The notes beneath the pieces are model-generated. The model had not been told where the DNA came from, did not search any database, and was given only the letters and a program-made list of their open reading frames with translations. Made by a program: the position numbers and the translations under genes. From Sphingobacteriaceae bacterium (lineage in GTDB: Bacteria; Bacteroidota; Bacteroidia; Sphingobacteriales; Sphingobacteriaceae): a stretch of DNA of 5,176 nt. The stretch lies in assembly GCA_021740025.1 (NCBI GenBank), contig JAIPAN010000104.1, forward strand, positions 1 through 5,176. Direction: 5' to 3'. Of this stretch, positions 1 through 5,176 are shown in pieces; position 1 is the first letter of the stretch, and each line of letters opens with the position of its first letter.

Positions 1-22
1 GTTTGGTGAAAACGCCTACAAA

Positions 23-1243
23 TTAAGTTAAAATCTTTTTCAAAATTTGAGCAGTAGCCCCTGTATGGCTATCTACGTAAGCTTTTGCCTGCTTTCCGGC
101 TTCTTTGTGGGTATCGGCTTGCAGCAGTTTAAAACAGTTGTTTAACTCGGCTTGGTTGCTTATGCTGAAGCCCGCTTTTAGCTCAATCAAATCTTTTGCT
201 TCTTGAAATATTTGATACTTAGGGCCAAAAATAACGGGTAAGCCAAAAGCGGCCGCCTCTAAGGTATTGTGAATGCCTTTGCCAAACCCGCCACCAATGT
301 AGGCGATAGTTCCATACGCATAAAGCGACGAGAGTAAGCCAATATTATCAATAATAAGCACTTGTGGAAGTGCAGATTTATGCGCTTTCAACTTCGAATA
401 GCGAATCGTTTTTCCAAGCAATTGTTTTTCTAGCCCTTGAATATTTGTTTCCGCAATTTCGTGCGGAGCAATGATGAATTTCCAATCGGTATAGCTTTTA
501 ATTATCGTATTTAATAACTCTTCATCAGTAGGCCACGTACTGCCGGCTACCATTACCTTCGAGCTTCCACAAAAGGCTTCAATATCTTTCAGTTCTTTTT
601 TGTTTTTGGCATTTTCGGCCACTCGGTCAAAACGGGTGTCGCCACTCACTTCAACCTGGGTGATCCCCAAACTGTTTAATAGTGATTTACTTTCTTCATT
701 TTGTACAAAAAAGTAAGTAATTAAGCCCAGCATTTGCCGGTAAAAATCACCATACCATTTAAAAAAAACTTGATTTTTTCTAAAAATACCCGAAACGATG
801 TAGAGCGGAATATGTTGCCGGTGTAATGTTCTAAAGAAGTAAAACCAGTATTCGTATTTGGTGAATACAGCATACGTTGGTTTAATAAGTTCTATGAATT
901 TTTGTGCGTTCCTCGGACTATCTAAGGGTAGATAACACACCGCCTTGGCCAAAGGGTAATTTTTTCGGATTTCATATCCAGAAGGAGAAAAAAAGCTGAT
1001 AATAATGTTTGTTGCGGGTTCTGCTTTTTTAAGTGCTTCCATTACAGGGCGGCCTTGTTCAAACTCACCCAAAGATGCAAAATGAAACCATACACTCGAC
1101 TCAATTTTGCCTACTTTATTTAGCAGTCTTTCTTCCCAATGACGCCGCCCGTTTACCCAAAGTTTGGCTTTGGGGTTCCAAAGGGATGCAAATTTAATAA
1201 GCAAATAATAAATTGACAGGCTGCAGCGATATAGTAAAAGCAT
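23..1243 (-). CDS. waaA: 3-deoxy-D-manno-octulosonic acid (Kdo) transferase
   Basis: This enzyme (also called KdtA, glycosyltransferase family GT30) transfers Kdo from CMP-Kdo to the lipid A precursor at the cytoplasmic face of the inner membrane, starting the LPS inner core. The 406-residue length is close to the family norm. Residues 1-20 are hydrophobic and aromatic-rich and look like the usual N-terminal membrane anchor. The N-terminal Rossmann half carries FASLGEFEQGRP (55-66), where Glu60 matches the family's catalytic base, and KYEYW (129-133), whose Glu131 matches a second conserved acid. The C-terminal half carries AGSTWPTDEE (233-242), IAPHE (258-262) and the nucleotide-binding GGGFGKGIHNTLEAA (317-331), followed by GLPVIFGP. 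The ATG at 1243 gives the complete anchor, and the stop is TAA. The gene is transcribed away from the nucleotide-sugar operon. It appears intact, and I see no plausible alternative identity. Confidence 0.96.
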   Translation of the reverse strand: MLLLYRCSLSIYYLLIKFASLWNPKAKLWVNGRRHWEERLLNKVGKIESSVWFHFASLGEFEQGRPVMEALKKAEPATNIIISFFSPSGYEIRKNYPLAKAVCYLPLDSPRNAQKFIELIKPTYAVFTKYEYWFYFFRTLHRQHIPLYIVSGIFRKNQVFFKWYGDFYRQMLGLITYFFVQNEESKSLLNSLGITQVEVSGDTRFDRVAENAKNKKELKDIEAFCGSSKVMVAGSTWPTDEELLNTIIKSYTDWKFIIAPHEIAETNIQGLEKQLLGKTIRYSKLKAHKSALPQVLIIDNIGLLSSLYAYGTIAYIGGGFGKGIHNTLEAAAFGLPVIFGPKYQIFQEAKDLIELKAGFSISNQAELNNCFKLLQADTHKEAGKQAKAYVDSHTGATAQILKKILT

Positions 1244-1299
1244 CTAAAAATCGTATCTTTGTCGAAGTTACTATTAAATGCACAAAAGAATAATTTGAA
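1244..1299. other. Divergent intergenic region between waaA and ugd
   Basis: This 56-bp AT-rich spacer separates two divergent start codons and must hold the 5' leaders of both genes. On the plus strand it contains a clear Bacteroidota -7 element. On the minus strand I find only a poor match (TAACTTCG, complement of 1263-1270) without a correctly spaced upstream TTTG, so the waaA promoter is not resolved. There is no Shine-Dalgarno sequence before either ATG, as expected for Bacteroidota, and no hairpin or operator-like inverted repeat is evident. Confidence 0.8.
1254..1261 (+). promoter_or_regulatory. Probable -7 promoter element (TAnnTTTG) of the ugd operon
   Basis: TATCTTTG matches the Bacteroidota housekeeping-sigma -7 consensus TAnnTTTG exactly. 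It lies 38 bp before the ugd ATG. Transcription would start roughly 5-8 bp downstream, leaving a leader of about 30 nt. The expected -33 TTTG box, about 19-21 bp further upstream, would fall inside the first codons of waaA (near 1230), and no good match is present there. The assignment therefore rests on the -7 element and its position alone. Confidence 0.55.
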
Positions 1300-2610
1300 A
1301 TGAAAATAGCTGTAGTTGGAACCGGATATGTGGGACTTGTTACAGGTACCTGTTTGTCGGAAACTGGCAATATGGTGACTTGTGTAGATATTAACGAAGA
1401 TAAGGTAGCTCAACTAAAAAATCGACAGCTCCCAATTTATGAACCTGGCTTAGATGTACTATTTAATAGAAATATTGAACAGGGTCGTTTACGTTTTACT
1501 ACCAATTTGGCGAAAGCTATAGAAGATGCTCAATTAATTTTTTTAGCACTGCCAACCCCTCCGGGTGGTGATGGTGCCGCAGATTTGACTTATGTATTGG
1601 GGGCTGCTAAAGATATTGCTAACATTATTACCGATTATAAAGTGGTGATTACCAAATCGACTGTGCCCGTGGGTACTGCCGATAGAGTTAAAGCCATTTT
1701 CACCCAACATACTTCGGTAGAAGTAGATGTGGTTTCCAACCCCGAATTTTTGAGAGAAGGTGTCGCAGTTGACGATTTTATGAAGCCCGATCGGGTAGTG
1801 GTAGGAACAACCAGCGAACGAGCGCAAAAACTCATGAGCGAATTGTATGGCCCCTATGTTCGCCAAGGCAATCCGATTATTTTTATGGACGAACGCTCAT
1901 CAGAATTAACAAAATATGCGGCCAACTCGTTTTTGGCGACCAAAATTACCTTCATGAACGAAATTGCCAATGTATGCGAATTGGTAGGAGCAGATGTAGA
2001 TGCGGTTCGAAAAGGTATTGGCGCCGATGATCGCATTGGTAAACGCTTTCTTTTCCCTGGCATTGGCTACGGCGGTTCTTGTTTCCCCAAAGATGTACAG
2101 GCCTTGGCCAAATCTGCTGATGAAATTGGTTACGAATTTAAAATTTTAAATTCCGTAATGGAAGTAAACGAAACACAAAAAAAAGTGCTTGTTGAAAAAG
2201 TAAAAAACTATTTTGGGGGCAATTTAGTTGGAAAAAAGTTTGCGCTTTGGGGTTTGGCTTTTAAACCCGAAACCGATGATATTCGCGAAGCACCGGCTTT
2301 ATATATTATTGAAGAATTGCTAAAAGCAGGCGCTCAGGTGGTGGCTTTCGATCCGGAAGCGATGCCCAATGTAAAACGTTTGTTAGGCGATACGATTAGT
2401 TTTTCAGAAAATGCTTACGAGGCCCTAAATGATGCTGATGCCCTATTAATTGCCACCGAATGGTCGGTGTTTCGCAATCCCGATTTTGAAATATTGGCTC
2501 AGAAATTGAAAAATAAAACAGTTTTTGATGGCCGTAATTTGTACGATTTACAAAAAATGATCGACCTAGGATTTTATTATAACAGTATTGGTCGTAAATT
2601 GATAAACTAA
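1300..2610 (+). CDS. ugd: UDP-glucose 6-dehydrogenase
   Basis: The enzyme carries out the two-step NAD-dependent oxidation of UDP-glucose to UDP-glucuronate in the cytoplasm. The 436 residues fit the family length. The N-terminal NAD-binding domain opens with VGTGYVGL (6-13) and Asp30 ends the second strand. KSTVPVGT (119-126) and SNPEFLREG (146-154, with Glu149) follow. The central helix region has ELTKYAANS (202-210), supplying Lys205 and Asn209. The catalytic nucleophile is Cys261 in [10 protein letters not shown] (256-265), with Asp265 also present. The C-terminal UDP-binding domain has [15 protein letters not shown] (318-332). All catalytic residues are present. The ATG at 1300 puts the Rossmann motif at the usual distance from the N terminus. 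It is the first gene of the operon, behind the -7 element at 1254, and its TAA overlaps the next ATG by one base. Its product is the substrate of the next enzyme, and UDP-xylose is a known feedback inhibitor of this family. Confidence 0.97.
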   Translation: MKIAVVGTGYVGLVTGTCLSETGNMVTCVDINEDKVAQLKNRQLPIYEPGLDVLFNRNIEQGRLRFTTNLAKAIEDAQLIFLALPTPPGGDGAADLTYVLGAAKDIANIITDYKVVITKSTVPVGTADRVKAIFTQHTSVEVDVVSNPEFLREGVAVDDFMKPDRVVVGTTSERAQKLMSELYGPYVRQGNPIIFMDERSSELTKYAANSFLATKITFMNEIANVCELVGADVDAVRKGIGADDRIGKRFLFPGIGYGGSCFPKDVQALAKSADEIGYEFKILNSVMEVNETQKKVLVEKVKNYFGGNLVGKKFALWGLAFKPETDDIREAPALYIIEELLKAGAQVVAFDPEAMPNVKRLLGDTISFSENAYEALNDADALLIATEWSVFRNPDFEILAQKLKNKTVFDGRNLYDLQKMIDLGFYYNSIGRKLIN

Positions 2611-2612
2611 TG
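2608..2612 (+). promoter_or_regulatory. TAATG stop/start overlap between ugd and the decarboxylase gene
   Basis: The ugd stop TAA and the following ATG share one A. No Shine-Dalgarno sequence precedes the start, so translation of the second gene probably depends on ribosomes terminating on ugd (termination-reinitiation). The coupling is inferred from the arrangement. Confidence 0.6.
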
Positions 2613-3590
2613 GGCAGAAAAAGGGTATTAATTACCGGAGCCGCCGGGTTTTTAGGATCGCATTTATGCGACCGATTTATTAGGGAAGATTTCCATGTAA
2701 TCGCTATGGATAATTTAATTACCGGCGATTTGCGTAATATTGAACATTTGTTCAAATTAGAAAACTTCGAATTTTGCCACCACGATGTTTCTACCTATGT
2801 AAACGTACCCGGCAAGCTAGACTATATTTTGCATTTTGCATCGCCAGCAAGCCCCATCGATTATTTAAAAATTCCTATACAAACCCTTAAAGTTGGTTCT
2901 TTAGGTATTCATAATTTATTGGGCTTGGCCCGAAAAAAGAATGCTCGAATTCTCATAGCCTCTACATCCGAAGTGTATGGCGACCCAACTGTGAACCCAC
3001 AACCCGAGGAATATTGGGGCAATGTAAACCCCGTAGGCCCAAGAGGTGTATACGATGAAGCCAAGCGTTTTCAAGAAGCCATGACTATGGCTTACCATAC
3101 GTTTCATGGTTTAGAAACCCGAATTGTGCGTATTTTTAATACCTACGGCCCTCGTATGCGGCTAAACGATGGCCGAGTATTGCCCGCCTTTATTGGCCAG
3201 GCTTTGCGTGGCGAAGATTTAACTGTATTTGGCGATGGTTCACAAACCCGTTCGTTTTGTTATGTAGATGATTTGGTAGAGGGTATTTACCGTTTGTTAT
3301 TTTCGGATTATGTGCTACCGGTAAACATAGGTAACCCCGATGAAATTACCATCAAACAATTTGGCGAAGAAATTATAAAGCTTACCGGTACCAAGCAGAA
3401 AATGGTATTTGAACCCCTGCCTACCGATGATCCGAAACAACGTCGTCCCGACATTACCAAGGCCAAAACGTTATTGGGTTGGGAGCCAAAAGTAGATCGT
3501 GCCGAAGGTTTAAAAATTACTTACGAGTACTTTAAATCGTTGCCCGAACAAGAAATACAACACAAAGATTTTACGTATTACAATAAATAA
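2610..3590 (+). CDS. uxs: UDP-glucuronate decarboxylase (UDP-xylose synthase)
   Basis: This extended short-chain dehydrogenase/reductase (SDR) converts UDP-glucuronate to UDP-xylose through a UDP-4-keto-pentose intermediate, using tightly bound NAD. The 326 residues fit the single-domain bacterial enzymes. Residues 10-16 form the GxxGxxG dinucleotide motif (GAAGFLG), and Asp34 follows the second strand. The UXS-type signature [15 protein letters not shown] (75-89) is followed by STSEVYG (118-124), which supplies Thr119 and Glu121. The catalytic pair is Tyr148 and Lys152 in [17 protein letters not shown] (174-183) and [10 protein letters not shown] (207-216, Arg214) complete the substrate pocket. 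T-S-E in place of the T-D-E of dTDP-glucose dehydratases, together with the ASPASP signature, separates it from RfbB. It directly follows ugd, which makes its substrate, and overlaps galE by one base. The symbol is by family; generic databases may call it an NAD-dependent epimerase/dehydratase. Confidence 0.93.
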   Translation: MGRKRVLITGAAGFLGSHLCDRFIREDFHVIAMDNLITGDLRNIEHLFKLENFEFCHHDVSTYVNVPGKLDYILHFASPASPIDYLKIPIQTLKVGSLGIHNLLGLARKKNARILIASTSEVYGDPTVNPQPEEYWGNVNPVGPRGVYDEAKRFQEAMTMAYHTFHGLETRIVRIFNTYGPRMRLNDGRVLPAFIGQALRGEDLTVFGDGSQTRSFCYVDDLVEGIYRLLFSDYVLPVNIGNPDEITIKQFGEEIIKLTGTKQKMVFEPLPTDDPKQRRPDITKAKTLLGWEPKVDRAEGLKITYEYFKSLPEQEIQHKDFTYYNK

Positions 3591-3592
3591 TG
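3588..3592 (+). promoter_or_regulatory. TAATG stop/start overlap between uxs and galE
   Basis: This junction has the same one-base TAATG overlap as the ugd/uxs junction, again without a Shine-Dalgarno sequence. It supports a single transcript and probable translational coupling of galE to uxs. Confidence 0.6.
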
Positions 3593-4615
3593 AGTGCTCA
3601 AAAAATTTTGGTTACCGGCGGAATCGGCTACATAGGTTCGCATACCGTGGTGGAATTAATTTCCGCTGGTTACGAGCCCATTATTGTAGATAATTTGAGC
3701 AATTCGAGCAGTAAGATACTCGATCAAATCGCGGAGATTACGGGTGTAAAACCTACATTTTTTAACCTCGATTTATGTGATGAGCAGGCCGTGAAAGACT
3801 TCTTTGCAGCGCATGCTATCCAAAATATCATTCATTTTGCTGCGTATAAAGCGGTAGGAGAATCGGTGGTAGAACCCTTAAAATATTATCGAAACAACTT
3901 ATTTTCTTTAGTAAATCTGCTAAATTATTGCGGTGAAAAGGACGTCAATTTTGTGTTTTCGTCTAGTTGTACCGTTTATGGCCAACCCGATGTATTGCCC
4001 GTAACCGAACATGCAGCGGTAAAACCAGCGCAATCACCCTATGGCAATACCAAGCAAATTGCCGAAGAAATTTTGCAAGAAACCGCTGCTGTAAAAAAGA
4101 GTTTAAAAGTGAGTTCATTGCGTTATTTTAACCCAGTTGGTGCGCATGCATCGGCTAAAATTGGGGAATTGCCTATTGGTGTACCCCAAAATTTGGTTCC
4201 TTTTATTACGCAAACAGCCAGTGGTAAACGAGAAAAATTAACCGTTTTTGGTACCGATTATGCTACAGCCGATGGTTCATGCGTTCGCGATTATATTCAC
4301 GTGGTAGATTTAGCCAAGGCGCACGTGGCGGCTTTAAAGGCATTGCAAAAACCAAGCGCTGCGAATTACGAGGTATTTAATATTGGTACCGGCAAAGGCA
4401 GTACGGTGTTAGAAGTAATAAAAACTTTTGAAGCCGTAAGTGGTCAAAAACTGAACTATGAAGTTGGTCCACGTCGCCCAGGAGATGTGGAGCAAGTATA
4501 TGGCGATGTGCACAAAGCCGAAAGCCAATTGGGCTGGAAAGCGGACTTAGATTTAACCGACATGATGCGTTCGGCTTGGGCCTGGGAGCAGTATCTTTTA
4601 GAGCATCCTATTTAA
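3590..4615 (+). CDS. galE: UDP-glucose 4-epimerase
   Basis: This extended SDR interconverts UDP-glucose and UDP-galactose by transient oxidation at C4 with bound NAD in the cytoplasm. The 341 residues match the GalE norm (about 338). GGIGYIGSH (10-18) is the NAD motif, followed by VDNLSNSS (33-40). HFAAYKAVGES (82-92), the catalytic Ser126 in SSSCTVYG (124-131) and Tyr151/Lys155 in YGNTK (151-155) are all present. RYFNPVGAH (178-186) and the C-terminal RRPGDVEQVYGD (295-306) are typical of the GalE branch. The position that corresponds to the Tyr299 gate of E. coli GalE appears to be Val303, so activity on UDP-GlcNAc/GalNAc is possible (inference from a hand alignment). The ATG at 3590 overlaps the uxs stop and puts the glycine motif at residue 10, as expected. 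It draws on the same UDP-glucose pool as Ugd. Confidence 0.95.
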   Translation: MSAQKILVTGGIGYIGSHTVVELISAGYEPIIVDNLSNSSSKILDQIAEITGVKPTFFNLDLCDEQAVKDFFAAHAIQNIIHFAAYKAVGESVVEPLKYYRNNLFSLVNLLNYCGEKDVNFVFSSSCTVYGQPDVLPVTEHAAVKPAQSPYGNTKQIAEEILQETAAVKKSLKVSSLRYFNPVGAHASAKIGELPIGVPQNLVPFITQTASGKREKLTVFGTDYATADGSCVRDYIHVVDLAKAHVAALKALQKPSAANYEVFNIGTGKGSTVLEVIKTFEAVSGQKLNYEVGPRRPGDVEQVYGDVHKAESQLGWKADLDLTDMMRSAWAWEQYLLEHPI

Positions 4616-4619
4616 TACT

Positions 4620-5176
4620 ATGAAAAAAATCATCATCACCGGCGGTGCCGGATTTATTGGTTCGCATGTGGTTCGGCGTTTCGTAAACACGTACCCTGAT
4701 TATCAGATTATCAATCTCGATAAATTAACCTATGCCGGTAATTTGATGAATTTAAGCGATGTAGAACAGCAGCCCAATTATCGTTTTGTAAAAGGTGATA
4801 TTACCGATGCAGCCTTCATTGATCAATTATTTGAGAAAGAACAACCCGATGCGGTGATTCATTTAGCGGCCGAATCACATGTAGATCGTTCTATAAGTAA
4901 CCCGCTAGAATTTGTGGTAACCAACGTGTTGGGCACCGTAAATTTATTAAACGCTGCCCGCAAACATTGGGCTGGCAAATTCGATAAAACTCGTTTTTAT
5001 CACGTTTCTACCGATGAGGTGTACGGTACTTTGGGCGAAGGCACCGAGCTGTTTACCGAAACTACAGCTTACGATCCGCATAGCCCTTACTCGGCTTCTA
5101 AAGCCAGTTCCGATCATTTTGTGCGGGCTTACCACGATACCTATGGCATAGATGCTGTGATCTCAAATTGCTCTAA
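4620..5176 (+). CDS. rfbB: dTDP-glucose 4,6-dehydratase (N-terminal part, cut by window end)
   Basis: The enzyme (also RmlB) dehydrates dTDP-glucose to dTDP-4-keto-6-deoxyglucose, the entry step to dTDP-L-rhamnose and other 6-deoxyhexoses. The open frame runs from ATG 4620 to the window edge without a stop. It covers 185 full codons of an expected total near 350, so the C-terminal half lies outside. The visible part has GGAGFIG (8-14), the RmlB-specific LDKLTYAGN (33-41), HLAAESHVDRSI (81-92), the catalytic TDEVYG (131-136: Thr131, Asp132, Glu133) and Tyr157/Lys161 in YSASK. It ends in SNCS, just before the usual NNYGP segment. The start lies 4 nt after the galE stop, so it belongs to the same operon. 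A hypothetical-protein reading on the opposite strand (4947-5135) is a shadow of this gene. Whether rfbA, rfbC and rfbD follow cannot be seen. Confidence 0.95.
   Translation, partial: MKKIIITGGAGFIGSHVVRRFVNTYPDYQIINLDKLTYAGNLMNLSDVEQQPNYRFVKGDITDAAFIDQLFEKEQPDAVIHLAAESHVDRSISNPLEFVVTNVLGTVNLLNAARKHWAGKFDKTRFYHVSTDEVYGTLGEGTELFTETTAYDPHSPYSASKASSDHFVRAYHDTYGIDAVISNCS

Larger units (their letters stand above)
1300..5176 (+). other. Nucleotide-sugar biosynthesis operon ugd-uxs-galE-rfbB (continues past window)
   Basis: Four same-strand genes are joined by junctions of -1, -1 and +4 nt, with no room for internal terminators. The only promoter-like element seen is upstream of ugd. The enzymes form two linked branches: UDP-glucose to UDP-glucuronate to UDP-xylose and UDP-glucose to UDP-galactose, plus the first dedicated step of dTDP-6-deoxyhexose synthesis. 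This is a sugar-donor supply module for a surface polysaccharide or LPS. The operon call is inferred from spacing. Confidence 0.85.

Noticed and set aside
1..22. Possible terminator after waaA
   Set aside because: Only 22 bases are available and they contain no inverted repeat or T-tract in the right orientation. Any terminator lies outside the window.
1263..1270. Possible minus-strand -7 element for waaA (TAACTTCG)
   Set aside because: It has one mismatch to TAnnTTTG, and the nearest upstream TTTG is about 12 bp away instead of the usual 19-21. It is too weak to annotate.
1153..1413. Minus-strand open frame of 86 codons spanning the waaA start and ugd start
   Set aside because: It overlaps two well-supported genes and the promoter region, has a low-complexity Phe/Ile/Cys-rich composition and no recognisable domain. 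It is a reading-frame shadow.
1543..2755. Several minus-strand open frames of 66-119 codons under ugd and the start of uxs
   Set aside because: All are antisense to strongly conserved enzymes, lack recognisable motifs and overlap one another. They are explained by codon bias of the sense genes.
3381..3395. Palindromic stretch around TACCGGTA within uxs
   Set aside because: It is short, lies inside a conserved coding region, and has no U-tract or repeat partner. It is chance within codons for Leu-Thr-Gly-Thr.
4947..5135. Minus-strand open frame of 62 codons inside rfbB
   Set aside because: It is antisense to the catalytic region of RfbB, whose sense reading is unmistakable, and has no independent support.

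Overview
The window reads as an ordinary chromosomal segment of a member of the Bacteroidota, probably a Sphingobacteriales/Chitinophagales-type organism (the order is an inference). Four things point that way: protein motifs such as GIHNTLEAAAFGLPV in WaaA and GFYYNSIGR in Ugd; the lack of Shine-Dalgarno sequences before every start; a Bacteroidota-type -7 promoter element (TATCTTTG); and moderately AT-rich codon use throughout.

Layout. Positions 23-1243 on the minus strand hold waaA/kdtA, the Kdo transferase of lipopolysaccharide inner-core assembly. A 56-bp divergent spacer (1244-1299) separates it from a plus-strand run of four tightly packed nucleotide-sugar genes. These are ugd (UDP-glucose 6-dehydrogenase, 1300-2610), a UDP-glucuronate decarboxylase (2610-3590), galE (UDP-glucose 4-epimerase, 3590-4615) and the 5' part of rfbB/rmlB (dTDP-glucose 4,6-dehydratase, 4620 to the window end, truncated by the window). 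The first two junctions are TAATG stop/start overlaps and the third has a 4-nt gap, so the four genes are almost certainly one transcription unit that continues past position 5176.

How the genes work together. Ugd oxidises UDP-glucose to UDP-glucuronate, and the decarboxylase turns that into UDP-xylose. GalE draws on the same UDP-glucose pool to make UDP-galactose, and perhaps the N-acetylhexosamine pair. RfbB starts the dTDP-6-deoxyhexose branch, which commonly leads to rhamnose. Together they supply activated sugars (GlcA, Xyl, Gal, a 6-deoxyhexose) for a surface polysaccharide or LPS. The divergent Kdo transferase fits a cell-envelope theme. No glycosyltransferase, flippase or polymerase gene lies in this window, so the final polymer cannot be named.

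I looked for repeats, mobile elements, CRISPR, RNA genes and unexplained structure on both strands and found nothing convincing. I see no undescribed system here. The points worth a second look are modest: the GalE substrate-gate residue, the serial start/stop overlaps, and the compact divergent promoter region.
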